Positions 9,401-17,087 of a stretch of DNA of 28,977 nt are shown here, one piece after another. The stretch lies in contig CAZTCR010000038.1 of assembly GCA_964612185.1 (NCBI GenBank), positions 1 through 28,977 on the forward strand. Direction: 5' to 3'. Positions within the stretch are counted from its first letter, which is position 1; the number at the start of each line of letters is the position of its first letter. A model generated the notes under the pieces. It was given only the letters and a program-made list of their open reading frames with translations. It was not told where the DNA came from and did no database searches. The position numbers were made by a program, and so were the translations under genes. This DNA comes from UBA1447 sp964612185 (GTDB lineage: Bacteria > Bacillota > Clostridia > Oscillospirales > Acutalibacteraceae).

Positions 9401-9604
9401 GCCGGCGGTGTTTCGCTGATAATCAACACCCCGACGCATGGACGGCTTGAAAAGCGCGATGGTTTCAAACTGCGCCGCTTTGCCGCGGAAGCCGGCACGG
9501 CGTGTCTGACCTCTTTGGACGCCGCGCGCGTGCTGATGGAAAGCACCCGGATTGTCGCGGCCGAGACGCTGACCGTGACGGATATTGCGAAAATATTCAA
9601 ATAG
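6404..9604 (+). CDS. carB: Carbamoyl-phosphate synthase large subunit
   Basis: A 1066-residue protein with the expected duplicated architecture. The first ATP-grasp half begins with VLVIGSGPIIIGQAAEFDY and the second with VLVLGSGPIRIGQGIEFDY. Each half contains the ATP-grasp loop (RPAYTLGGTGGG; RPSYVLGGAGM) and the metal-binding EVNPR motif. The last 130 residues form an MGS-like allosteric domain beginning near KNGRIIVTVRDKDKAE. It makes carbamoyl phosphate from bicarbonate, ammonia supplied by CarA and two ATP. I chose ATG 6404, with AAGGAGGG at 6389-6396; the longer frame from 6257 is only carA sequence out of frame. The ATGATTGA overlap with carA implies translational coupling. The acyltransferase gene starts 15 bases downstream. 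Confidence 0.97.
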   Translation: MIDERIKKVLVIGSGPIIIGQAAEFDYAGTQACRSLREEGIQVVLANSNPATIMTDGEIADIVYIEPLNVPTLTKIIEAERPDSILPTLGGQTGLNLAMELEEKGVLAKFNVRLIGISAKAIKMAEDRQEFKDTMESISEPCIVSKVVETVRDALDFSETIGYPVIVRPAYTLGGTGGGIAYNPDELREIGANGIRLSRVGQVLIEKCISGWKEIEYEVIRDSKGNCVTVCNMENVDPVGVHTGDSIVVAPSQTLSDKDHQMLRTSALKIISALGIQGGCNVQFALHPDSFEYAVIEVNPRVSRSSALASKATGYPIARVAAKIALGLGLDEIPNAITGKTFACFEPALDYCVVKFPKWPFDKFVTAKRTLGTQMKATGEVMSISRSFEAALHKAVNSLEENKESLLLPFLMEKSVDELRALLPNVDNERLFTVAAAIYKGVGPEEIYSITKIDRWFLYKIENIVNMEKLLRSGVFDRETLLAAKKMGFTDKMIADDIASTPSAVKTMRKMWDITPSFSIVDTCAAEFAAQTPYYYSDYGVENEVDPSSTRKKVLVLGSGPIRIGQGIEFDYCSVHNIWALRKAGCETVIINNNPETVSTDFDVADKLYFEPLTPEYVTNIVELEKPDGAVVQFGGQTAIKLTKTLHDLGVTIYGTDADHVDAAEDRERFDKILEECGIDRPKGQTVFTEEEALLAAHSLGYPVLVRPSYVLGGAGMQIAVSDDDIREFMEIIMRTALEHPVLVDKYIMGQEVEVDVICDGRDILIPGIMEHVDRAGIHSGDSISVYPAVTLSQIVQNTIVEYARRLAYALEVVGMMNIQFIVYEEKVYIIEVNPRSSRTVPYISKVTGIPAIELATKAMLGGKIRDMGFGTGLYNNSGYYAIKLPVFSFEKIIGADTSLGPEMKSTGEVLGIARNYNEALLKAFEGGGVSLPKNGRIIVTVRDKDKAEICEMLSSVSDADFEFYATPGTLRALEAAGIKAKPVNKITGESPNILDMLHAGGVSLIINTPTHGRLEKRDGFKLRRFAAEAGTACLTSLDAARVLMESTRIVAAETLTVTDIAKIFK

Positions 9605-9619
9605 GGAGCTGTTCCGTGA

Positions 9620-11032
9620 ATGCTCTTTTCCAGCGCTGAATTCTTGTTTTTCTTTTTACCCGGCGTGATTTTTTGCTACTATGTTTTGTGCCGTAAAAGC
9701 CGGTTGCTGCAAAACATGTTGCTTCTCATCGCGTCGCTTTTCTTTTATGCCTGGGGCGAACCGAAGTTTGTGTTTGTCATGATACTCTCCATTATAGCAA
9801 ATTGGTTTTTCGGTTTGTTGGTTCACCAATTCAAAGCGCGCAAAGCAGTTACGCGCGTCGTTCTCCTGGCCGCAACGGTTTTCAACCTCGGCATTATGTT
9901 TGTCTTTAAATACCTGATGTTTTCCCTTAACAATATAAACAGCCTGTTCGGGTTGGCGTTAAGTGTTCCGGTGATCGCGCTGCCCATCGGCATTTCGTTT
10001 TTCACCTTTCAGGCGTTTTCCTATGTGCTGGATGTAAACCGGGGTGCGGGTGAAATGCAGAAAAATCCGATGTATGTCGGGCTTTATGTTTCGTTTTTTC
10101 CCCAGCTCATCGCCGGCCCAATTGTCCGCTATGAGACCATCGCGCATGAAATCAAACACCGCATAGAAACGCTTGATGATTTTACATCGGGCGTTACCCG
10201 TTTCATTGTTGGATTTTTGAAAAAGGTACTGCTGGCCAATACCATGGCGGTCATCGCTGATAACGCATTTGATGGCAACGATAATCTGTCCGTCGGGCTG
10301 GCATGGCTGGGCGTTTTCGCGTATGCTTTTCAAATATATTTTGACTTTTCAGGCTATTCCGATATGGCGATTGGGCTGGGCAAAATGTTCGGCTTCCATT
10401 TTTTGGAAAACTTCAATTACCCCTACATTTCAAAATCCATATCGGAATTTTGGCGCCGATGGCATATTTCGCTTGGCACATGGTTTCGGGATTATGTTTA
10501 TTTCCCGCTCGGGGGCAGCCGTGTCAAATCAAAAGCCCGCCTTGTCTTCAACCTGTTTATTGTCTGGTTTTTAACCGGTGTCTGGCATGGCGCGAATTGG
10601 ACATTCATCCTGTGGGGCTTGATGTATTTTGCGCTCATTACCTTTGAAAAGCTGACTAACTTTGAAGAAAATCCGAAAAAGTTCGGTTGGCTGAAATATA
10701 GCTACACCATGCTCTTCGTCCTGTTCGGATGGGTGTTGTTCCGCGCGCAAAACCTGGTTGCCGCGGGAGAGTACTTCAAAGCAATGTTCGGGCTCGCGGG
10801 TAATCCGCTCATTGACGATGCTTTTGTATTGAACCTGACACAGAATTTTGTTTTTCTTATCGTCTGCGCGGTGTTTTCGCTACCGGCGGCAAAAGTGTTC
10901 CGCGAAAAAATCGGGGAGCGTTTTAAGGGGACCGGTGCGGTGTATGCCGCGGGGTTGATGATGCTGTTGTTGGTTGCCGTTTCCTATCTTGTGAAAGGCT
11001 CCTACAATCCGTTTATCTATTTCAATTTTTAG
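9620..11032 (+). CDS. MBOAT-family O-acyltransferase, AlgI/DltB-like
   Basis: A polytopic membrane protein of 470 residues. It carries the AlgI-type signatures: an early FFYAWGEP, then ALPIGISFFTFQAFSYVLDV, FPQLIAGPIVRY and YFDFSGYSDMAIGLG. FWRRWHISLGTWFRDY includes a conserved His near 282, and FLTGVWHGANWTF carries the catalytic His near 323. By family knowledge these proteins move acyl groups, often acetyl, from a cytoplasmic donor across the membrane to surface polysaccharides or teichoic acids. The next gene is an AlgJ-like partner 11 bases downstream, the usual pairing for cell-surface glycan acetylation. The acceptor glycan cannot be named. AGGGAG at 9602-9607 is the likely ribosome binding site, 12 bases away. 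Confidence 0.93.
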   Translation: MLFSSAEFLFFFLPGVIFCYYVLCRKSRLLQNMLLLIASLFFYAWGEPKFVFVMILSIIANWFFGLLVHQFKARKAVTRVVLLAATVFNLGIMFVFKYLMFSLNNINSLFGLALSVPVIALPIGISFFTFQAFSYVLDVNRGAGEMQKNPMYVGLYVSFFPQLIAGPIVRYETIAHEIKHRIETLDDFTSGVTRFIVGFLKKVLLANTMAVIADNAFDGNDNLSVGLAWLGVFAYAFQIYFDFSGYSDMAIGLGKMFGFHFLENFNYPYISKSISEFWRRWHISLGTWFRDYVYFPLGGSRVKSKARLVFNLFIVWFLTGVWHGANWTFILWGLMYFALITFEKLTNFEENPKKFGWLKYSYTMLFVLFGWVLFRAQNLVAAGEYFKAMFGLAGNPLIDDAFVLNLTQNFVFLIVCAVFSLPAAKVFREKIGERFKGTGAVYAAGLMMLLLVAVSYLVKGSYNPFIYFNF

Positions 11033-11043
11033 GGGGCGCGGCG

Positions 11044-12267
11044 ATGAAATCAAAAATCAACCGGCACATGGCGGTAGCTGCGCTGTTCTTATGTTTTGTC
11101 TTTGTTATGTCCGGGGGGACGCTTGTGAACATATACCGGGAACGGGAGATGATCGCCGGTCTTTACAGCGAATACCTTGGTACAGGCACCGATGCTATGG
11201 CAAAAAGCAAATCGGTTGTGTTGACGGCTTATGAATCTCTGGCCGGCGTCAACGACAATCTTTTTAGAAAAAACGATTTCATTAACCTGTACGGGCTGAC
11301 ACAGCGGGTTGCCGGCAACCGTTGCGTGCTTGACAAAAGCGCTCAGTACAAGGTGGTTAAACTCAGAAATGGCTCGCTGGCCTATGTTGAGGCAAAGGGA
11401 GAGAACATATCCGAAAAAGCCGCGCGTTTATCCGACTTCAGCAAGCACCTTCAAAGCAACGGTATCCCCCTGCTTTATGCGCAGCTGCCCTTCAAAATCA
11501 ACAAAGACAACAAAACGCTGCCCCCGGGTATTGCGGATTATGCAAACGAAAATGCAGACCAAATGCTCGCGGTGCTCAACAGCCGGGGTGTCGATACTGT
11601 TGATTTACGGGATGAGATTGTTGCGGACAAACTTGATTACCCGACCCTGTTTTTCAAGACGGACCACCATTGGACGCCGGAAACAGGGCTTTGGGCGGCA
11701 AAAAAAATCGCCGAAAAACTCAACAATGGTTACGGGTTTAATATTGACTTGCCGATGCTTGATAAAAGCCGGTTTCAGGTTATAATATATGAGGATATGT
11801 TCCTGGGCAGCATGGGCAAGCGGGTGGGACAATACTATGCGGGTACGGACGATTTTTCCTTGTTTCTGCCACGGGTTGAAACGGATATGCGCTGTGTTTA
11901 CATCCGTGTGAACGGCGCTGTGTTCGAGCGAAGCGGCAGTTTTGAAGATACCTGGATTTTCCCGCAAAACCTGAAAAAAGATTATTTTAATCTCAATACC
12001 TACGCAACTTATACCGGGGCTGATTATCCGCTGCTCGAAATCCGCAACAACCTGACCGCCGGTAAAAAAATCCTGGTGCTGCGCGACTCATTTGCCGGCG
12101 TGCTGGTACCGTTTCTTTCCTTGGCCGCGGGCGGGGAACTGCACGCGATTGACCCGCGGTATTTCAAAGGGTCTATAACGGATTATGTCGAGAAATTCAA
12201 GCCGGATTTGGTGCTCGTACTGTACAATCCCGGTGTGCTGAAAGAAATGTCATTCTTTACCTATTAA
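11044..12267 (+). CDS. AlgJ/AlgX-like SGNH (DHHW-family) protein, membrane-anchored
   Basis: A 407-residue protein with an N-terminal signal anchor (about residues 8-28) and an otherwise extracytoplasmic body. The diagnostic motifs are D207-H208-H209-W210 in FFKTDHHWTPETG and a nucleophile-type Ser349 in LVLRDSFAG. Together they mark the DHHW/AlgJ branch of SGNH hydrolases. By family knowledge such proteins work with an MBOAT such as AlgI to place acetyl groups on an exported polysaccharide, using Ser and Asp-His residues. Tight spacing to the upstream MBOAT (11 bases) supports the same role here. The substrate is unknown. The uracil-DNA glycosylase gene follows after 17 bases. Confidence 0.85.
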   Translation: MKSKINRHMAVAALFLCFVFVMSGGTLVNIYREREMIAGLYSEYLGTGTDAMAKSKSVVLTAYESLAGVNDNLFRKNDFINLYGLTQRVAGNRCVLDKSAQYKVVKLRNGSLAYVEAKGENISEKAARLSDFSKHLQSNGIPLLYAQLPFKINKDNKTLPPGIADYANENADQMLAVLNSRGVDTVDLRDEIVADKLDYPTLFFKTDHHWTPETGLWAAKKIAEKLNNGYGFNIDLPMLDKSRFQVIIYEDMFLGSMGKRVGQYYAGTDDFSLFLPRVETDMRCVYIRVNGAVFERSGSFEDTWIFPQNLKKDYFNLNTYATYTGADYPLLEIRNNLTAGKKILVLRDSFAGVLVPFLSLAAGGELHAIDPRYFKGSITDYVEKFKPDLVLVLYNPGVLKEMSFFTY

Positions 12268-12284
12268 CCGAAGGAGGGAAACGG

Positions 12285-12851
12285 ATGAGTGAAAATTGGG
12301 ATGATTTAAAAAATGCCTGCCTCGCCTGTGAAAAATGCGGGCTTGCTCTAACGCGCACCCATGTGGTGTTCGGCGTCGGGCAGGCGGACGCGAAAATTCT
12401 GTTTATCGGCGAAGGCCCCGGTGAGCAGGAGGACCTCAGCGGCGAGCCATTTGTCGGCCGTGCCGGGCAGCTGTTGGACAAATATTTGGACTGTGTGAAC
12501 CTTGACCGCAAAAAGAATATTTATATCGCCAATATTGTCAAATGCCGCCCCCCGAACAACAGAGACCCGCTGCCGGCGGAGCAGGAGGCTTGTATTGAAT
12601 GGCTGCGGGAGCAGGTGCGACTCATGCACCCGAAAATTATCGTTTGCCTGGGCCGGGTTGCCGCGCAGCGGCTTATCTCGCCGGACTATAAGGTGACGGT
12701 GCAGCACGGCGAGTTTATCGATAAAGGCGGCATCCTGTTCATGGGCACTTTCCATCCCGCGGCGCTGCTGCGTGACCCGCGCAGGAAGCCGGAAGCGTTT
12801 GATGACTTTTTAAAGCTGCGGGATAAAATGCAGGAATTGGAGATGAAATAA
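12285..12851 (+). CDS. Family-4 uracil-DNA glycosylase with [4Fe-4S] cluster
   Basis: A 188-residue protein of typical family-4 UDG length. Cys15 and Cys18 in CLACEKCG, Cys87 in IVKCRPP and Cys103 in EQEACIEWL match the four iron-sulfur ligands. GEGPGEQEDLSGEPFVGRAG (about residues 42-61) is the active-site loop, and FHPAALLRDP with His157 is the second motif. It would remove uracil from DNA, starting base excision repair. GGAGGG lies just before the ATG at 12285. Its stop codon overlaps the next start as TAATG, so the EEP gene is translationally coupled to it. Its place between cell-surface acylation genes and an EEP gene is probably operon happenstance. Confidence 0.92.
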   Translation: MSENWDDLKNACLACEKCGLALTRTHVVFGVGQADAKILFIGEGPGEQEDLSGEPFVGRAGQLLDKYLDCVNLDRKKNIYIANIVKCRPPNNRDPLPAEQEACIEWLREQVRLMHPKIIVCLGRVAAQRLISPDYKVTVQHGEFIDKGGILFMGTFHPAALLRDPRRKPEAFDDFLKLRDKMQELEMK

Positions 12852-13735
12852 TGGATAAACTAAAAGGCTTTTTTACAAAATTTGTATCCTATGTTTCAAT
12901 TGTTGCCATGGTGTTCAATCAAATCGGTTACAGCCTGCGCCTTGAGCGGGATATTCATCCCAAGGCGGAAAACGCCGTGCGGGTGATGAGCTTCAATGTG
13001 CTCTGTGCCGGCGAGGGTGAGCATGCCATGCAAAACCGGCTGGGGATTGTCACACAAACGATTGCCGAATATTATCCGGATTCCGTCGGTTTGCAGGAAG
13101 CGACGCCGTACTGGATGCTGTGGCTTAACATCATGCTGCCGGAATATGACTATGTGGGCGTCGGCCGGGACAACGGTAAATCAAGGGGCGAATACTCCGC
13201 CATATTTTACCTCAAAGACAAATACCGGGTGATTCAGTCCGGCACCTTCTGGATTTCGGAAACGCCTCAGGTGCCGTCAATCGGCTGGGATGCCACCTGC
13301 GAGCGTGTGTGCACCTGGGCAGTGCTGGAAAACAAGGCGACAGGGGAACGCTACGCGCATATCAACACCCATCTCGACTACAGGGGCGTGCTGCCGCGAC
13401 AAAAAGGAGTTGAGATGGTTCTGGCCAAGGCAGCGGAACTCAATGACATACCGGTTGTCGCCACGGGAGACTTTAACCTTGCCGAGGGCAGCAATTATTA
13501 TAAACAGCTCACAGCGGGTGTGTTGCAAGATGCAAAATACCTGGCGCCGGACACGATGCAAAACGCGACATATCACCATTACACCTTACCGACTGACCCT
13601 AAAAATGTGATTGACTATGTCTTGGCGAACAACAAGGTTACACCGCTTGTTTACCGTGTTGTAACGGAAGGGATAGACGGCAAGTTTGTTTCCGACCATT
13701 ATCCTTTATATTCGGATATACTGCTGGACGCCTGA
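12851..13735 (+). CDS. Endonuclease/exonuclease/phosphatase (EEP)-fold hydrolase, membrane-anchored; paralogue 1
   Basis: A 294-residue protein with a hydrophobic N-terminal segment (about residues 8-28), probably a signal anchor. The catalytic EEP motifs are complete: N49 in SFNVL, E83 in LQEATP, H174 in NTHLD, D207/N209 in TGDFN and D282/H283 in SDHYP. The fold hydrolyses phosphodiesters or phosphomonoesters with Mg2+; members include DNases, sphingomyelinases and inositol phosphatases. Substrate is unknown; the anchor suggests action at or outside the membrane. It is the last gene of the carA operon, starting within the UDG stop (TAATG) and followed by a strong terminator. Close paralogues lie at 17088-17978 and 18029-18778, with a remnant at 23231-23437. 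Confidence 0.88.
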   Translation: MDKLKGFFTKFVSYVSIVAMVFNQIGYSLRLERDIHPKAENAVRVMSFNVLCAGEGEHAMQNRLGIVTQTIAEYYPDSVGLQEATPYWMLWLNIMLPEYDYVGVGRDNGKSRGEYSAIFYLKDKYRVIQSGTFWISETPQVPSIGWDATCERVCTWAVLENKATGERYAHINTHLDYRGVLPRQKGVEMVLAKAAELNDIPVVATGDFNLAEGSNYYKQLTAGVLQDAKYLAPDTMQNATYHHYTLPTDPKNVIDYVLANNKVTPLVYRVVTEGIDGKFVSDHYPLYSDILLDA

Positions 13736-13756
13736 TAAAGGTAAAACATAAAAATG

Positions 13757-13785
13757 AACGCTCCGGAAAAATCCGGAGCGTTTTT
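13757..13785. terminator. Intrinsic terminator, possibly bidirectional
   Basis: AACGCTCCGGA (13757-13767) and TCCGGAGCGTT (13772-13782) form a perfect 11-bp stem with an AAAA loop, and the T-run continues to 13785. It closes the carA-to-EEP transcription unit. On the opposite strand the stem is followed by TTCATTTTTATG, so it may also stop transcription of the converging GPH genes. Confidence 0.93.
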
Positions 13786-13799
13786 GTATCCATAGCGAT

Positions 13800-15275
13800 T
13801 CAAAACAGTTCTTCTTTTATCGCCTCATATTCCGCTTTGTCTTCAACACTCAAGGTGTTCACATCCGCTTGACCGGTGATGATTTTTTCAATGAGGGTAC
13901 TCCTTTTCGGGTTGAGCTTCAGTTTTTTTGCGGCGAAAAATGCGATGGAGATAAAAATTAAAATTGGTATCATAATGACCATGCGCAGCCCCCAGACGGC
14001 CGAAGCCGGCTGCTCGTAACTGGTGACAAGCCCGGTTACATAATCGGTAGTGGGTTTGATAAAGCCGGTCGCGTCCAGCACGATGCCGGAAATCAGGATG
14101 GCAACGGCGGTGGTGGATTTTCGCACGAAGGTCATCAGGCCGCTGTAGGAGCCGGTGTTGCGGGTGCCAAACTTCAGTTCCCCCACATCCACCACATCCG
14201 GGAAGAGTATCCACGGCATAATCAGGCATCCGCTCATGCCAAACCCAATGATAACGCACAGCGGCAAGATCAGGTAATCATTCAATCCCGCGGGGTAGAA
14301 GCACAGTGCGATGATGCCGAGCATATAAACGGGAATGCCGGCGCGGTACAAAAAGGGTTTCGCTTTGTCTTTTTTCATGAGTATGTTGTATAACGGTATG
14401 GTCGCGGCGTAGGAAACGGATATCACCACCAGCACGATAAACGAACTGTAACTTTTAATTTTGAATCCGTAATTGACCACCCAGACGATGTTGGCTGTGA
14501 TCAAGTCCAGTGAGGAATAGGCCAAAAAATACATCAGCAGCAGGCAGACAAAAGCCTTGAGCCTCAGCGGGAGCAAAAAGTTCTTGACGGAAAACCGGAG
14601 TTTTTCCGCCGGAATCGGCATTCTCTCCCGGCAAACAGTTGCGGTAATGAGCAGAGGAATCGCGTAGTAAATCCCGAAGCCGAAGATCATCAGCAGGCTG
14701 AAAGTGCGAACCGGTATTTCGCCTTTGTGCAGTTTTTCGAGCAAAAAAATCGGCACACCTGCCGATATACCGCCTGCCAGCATGGAAAAACCCTGCCGGA
14801 TAACATTCATCTTGTTTTTCTCGTAATAATTCGATGTGAGCTCGGCCGCCAGGGATAAATACGGCACATTAATCATGGTGGACAGCGTGTTGTAAATTAA
14901 ATAGGCAAGCAGGTAAATAAAATATTTAAAAGTGCTGCTCTTTAAGGCGTTGAGTGGCATAAACAGCAGAGCGAGGGAGAAAATCAGCAGAAAAGCACCC
15001 ACAAACAGATAGGGCCGCCTTCTGCCCCATTTGGAGCGGGTATTGTCGGATATGATGCCCATGGCCGGGTCGGTGACGGCATCCCATATTTTTGCCAGCA
15101 TAATGATGGATGCGGCGGCTGTGGCACTCAGCCCGTTGAGCACCAAAAAGACAAGGTAAACGGTCGCGACCAGCGAGGTTGCTCCGCTGCCGTACAACTC
15201 GCCGACAGAGAAGGCAAGTTTTTCTTTCATGCTCAGTTTTACATCCGATGTTGTTACGGGTAGTCCGGTTGACAT
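13800..15275 (-). CDS. GPH-family sugar:cation symporter, second of a tandem pair
   Basis: A 491-residue membrane protein with about twelve transmembrane segments. The GPH signature AKIWDAVTDPAMGIISDN is followed by KWGRRRPYLFVG. It is closely similar along its whole length to the gene at 15321-16802, sharing for example DVKLSMKEKLAF near the start, GLSATAA, and KKLKLNPKRS near the C-terminus, so the pair is a tandem duplication. The start is ATG at 15275, with GAGGAAA ten bases upstream. Only 45 bases separate it from the upstream paralogue's stop, and no terminator lies between, so both are probably transcribed from the promoter near 16,835-16,864. The substrate is unknown, likely a glycoside or hexuronide by family. 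Confidence 0.87.
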   Translation of the reverse strand: MSTGLPVTTSDVKLSMKEKLAFSVGELYGSGATSLVATVYLVFLVLNGLSATAAASIIMLAKIWDAVTDPAMGIISDNTRSKWGRRRPYLFVGAFLLIFSLALLFMPLNALKSSTFKYFIYLLAYLIYNTLSTMINVPYLSLAAELTSNYYEKNKMNVIRQGFSMLAGGISAGVPIFLLEKLHKGEIPVRTFSLLMIFGFGIYYAIPLLITATVCRERMPIPAEKLRFSVKNFLLPLRLKAFVCLLLMYFLAYSSLDLITANIVWVVNYGFKIKSYSSFIVLVVISVSYAATIPLYNILMKKDKAKPFLYRAGIPVYMLGIIALCFYPAGLNDYLILPLCVIIGFGMSGCLIMPWILFPDVVDVGELKFGTRNTGSYSGLMTFVRKSTTAVAILISGIVLDATGFIKPTTDYVTGLVTSYEQPASAVWGLRMVIMIPILIFISIAFFAAKKLKLNPKRSTLIEKIITGQADVNTLSVEDKAEYEAIKEELF

Positions 15276-15320
15276 GGCTTATACATTTCCTCTCACGCAT
15301 TCCGGGGGGAAGCCTGCCGG

Positions 15321-16802
15321 TTAAAACAGTTCTCGCTGAATCGCTTCATATTCGGTGCGGTCATCGTCGCTAAAGGTGTCGAAAACGGTGGGGTCGGCAA
15401 TCATTCTGCTGACAAGCACACTGCGTTTCGGGTTGAGCTTGAGTTTTTTTGCGGCGATATAGGCGATGATCAGGAAGACGGTGATGGGCACTGTAATCAC
15501 CATGCGTAAGCCCCACACGGCGGAGGGCGGCTGCGGGTAACTGGTGACGAGTCCGGTGAGGATATCGGTGGTCGGTTTGACAAAGCCGCTCAAGTCAAGG
15601 ATGAGGCCGGATATGGCGATGGCAATGGCAACGGTGGTTTTTCTGGTGAAGGTCATCAAGCCGCTGAAGGAACCGGTGTTTCTGCTACCAAATTTCAGTT
15701 CGCCCAAATCGACAACATCCGGGAAGATGAACCACGGCATCAGTTGGCAGCCGGCCATACCGAGGCCGATTATCAGGCAGACGGGCAGGATGAGATAATC
15801 GTTGAGCCCCGCCGGGAAAAAGCCGAGGACCAAAACGCCAAGAATATACAAAGGAATCCCGGCGCGGAACAGCAAAGGCTTGGCATAATCCTTCTTCATC
15901 AGCCTGTTGAACAAGGGTATCATCAGCGCGTAGGTACCCATGATGACCAAAAGCAGAATCGTGGCGCTGTAACGCTGAATATTCAGCCCGTAGCTGACGA
16001 ACCAGACAATGTTTGCAGAGATGATGTCCATACAGCTGAATGAAAAGAGATATAACAACAGCAAGTAGACAAAAGCACGCAGCTTCAGCGGCTTCAGGAA
16101 GTTGGCTGCGGAAAATTTGAGTTTGTCGGCAGGAATCGGCAGTCTTTCCCGGCAGATGAGGGAGGTAACCAGCAGCGGGATGGAGTAAAAGATGCCGAAA
16201 CCCAAAATCATTAGGATGCTGAAGGTTTGCACGGGCATTTCGCCTTTGTTGAGTTTTTCCAGCAGAACAATCGGCACTGCTGACGAAAGGGCGCCGGAAA
16301 CGCCGGAAAAAACCAGCCGGATGATGTTCATTTTATTCTTTTCGTAGTAGTTGGAGGTCATCTCCGTCGCGAAGGAGTTGTAAGGCACGGCAATCATCGT
16401 GGAGACGGAGTTGTAAATCAGGTAGGCGAGTAAATATATAAAATACCGGAAACCCCCGCTTTGCATGGCATGCAGCGGCAAGAATAAAAAGACAAAGCAA
16501 ATAATGATGCAAAAACTGCCCGCAAACAGGTAGGGCCTGCGCCGCCCCCATTTGGTGCGCGTATTGTCGGAAATGATGCCCATCACCGGGTCGGTAACGG
16601 CATCCCAGATTTTAGCGAGCATGATGATGGTGCCGGCCGCTGTGGCGGACAAGCCGTTCATGACAAGGAAAACCATGTAAACAGTAGCAAGCAGCGACTG
16701 CGCGCCGCCACCGAAAAAGTCTCCGCCGGCAAAAGCGAGCTTCTCTTTCATGCTGAGTTTAACATCGGGGTTGACCGCGGGCGGAGTTTTTGCTTTTATC
16801 AA
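15321..16802 (-). CDS. GPH-family sugar:cation symporter, first of a tandem pair
   Basis: A protein of 493 residues (496 if the upstream TTG at 16811 is used), with about twelve transmembrane segments and the GPH motif AKIWDAVTDPVMGIISDN plus KWGRRRPYLFAG. The two candidate start codons are both TTG. The ribosome binding site AAAGGGA (16812-16818, minus strand) touches the 16811 codon but is nine bases from the one at 16802, which I therefore prefer. The 5' end faces a divergent promoter region with a near-consensus minus-strand promoter. It is the operon partner and paralogue of the gene at 13800-15275. The two may handle related substrates, but no sugar-degrading enzyme sits beside them. 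Confidence 0.86.
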   Translation of the reverse strand: MIKAKTPPAVNPDVKLSMKEKLAFAGGDFFGGGAQSLLATVYMVFLVMNGLSATAAGTIIMLAKIWDAVTDPVMGIISDNTRTKWGRRRPYLFAGSFCIIICFVFLFLPLHAMQSGGFRYFIYLLAYLIYNSVSTMIAVPYNSFATEMTSNYYEKNKMNIIRLVFSGVSGALSSAVPIVLLEKLNKGEMPVQTFSILMILGFGIFYSIPLLVTSLICRERLPIPADKLKFSAANFLKPLKLRAFVYLLLLYLFSFSCMDIISANIVWFVSYGLNIQRYSATILLLVIMGTYALMIPLFNRLMKKDYAKPLLFRAGIPLYILGVLVLGFFPAGLNDYLILPVCLIIGLGMAGCQLMPWFIFPDVVDLGELKFGSRNTGSFSGLMTFTRKTTVAIAIAISGLILDLSGFVKPTTDILTGLVTSYPQPPSAVWGLRMVITVPITVFLIIAYIAAKKLKLNPKRSVLVSRMIADPTVFDTFSDDDRTEYEAIQRELF

Positions 16803-16811
16803 ACTTCTCAA

Positions 16812-16818
16812 TCCCTTT
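16812..16818 (-). promoter_or_regulatory. Ribosome binding site deciding the start of the first tandem GPH gene
   Basis: On the minus strand this reads AAAGGGA. It abuts the TTG at 16809-16811, leaving no spacer, but stands nine bases from the TTG at 16800-16802, a normal distance. Confidence 0.5.
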
Positions 16819-16834
16819 CGTACTGACTTTGTCT

Positions 16835-16864
16835 ATCATACTTGATTAAAGGCAGGGATGTCAA
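16835..16864 (-). promoter_or_regulatory. Sigma-A-type promoter for the tandem GPH genes
   Basis: On the minus strand, TTGACA (16859-16864) and TATGAT (16835-16840) are separated by 18 bases. Transcription would start near 16,828, just before the ribosome binding site of the GPH gene, leaving a very short leader. Confidence 0.7.
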
Positions 16865-16879
16865 CCGCACAGAATTCGA

Positions 16880-16908
16880 TTGCACGCGCATTGCCGTTAT
16901 GCTACAAT
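16880..16908 (+). promoter_or_regulatory. Divergent sigma-A-type promoter toward the EEP genes
   Basis: TTGCAC (16880-16885) and TACAAT (16903-16908) are 17 bases apart. Its -35 box is only 15 bases from that of the minus-strand promoter. A transcript would have a leader of about 170 bases before the EEP gene at 17088. A second TTGACA occurs at 16911-16916, but its -10 partner is poor. Confidence 0.5.
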
Positions 16909-17087
16909 ATTTGACAGACAGCAACTTTAAGCGACTATTTTGTATGGCAAAAAGGACGCGTTTGTGCAAAAAGATGTCGCCGGCACCCCGGCTGTCGGCA
17001 ATAACACATAAGGCTTTGCCGCAGGGGTTGATTTTAGGTTTGGCTGAGTGGTGACACTCGGATGAAAGGCGGTATTTAATCGTCATT

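Noticed and set aside
16911..16941. Second plus-strand promoter starting with TTGACA at 16911
   Set aside because: The -35 is consensus, but the only -10 candidate, TATTTT at 16936, is 19 bases away and poor.
16842..17054. 70-codon open frame between the divergent promoters
   Set aside because: It spans the promoter elements, lacks a ribosome binding site and resembles no protein.
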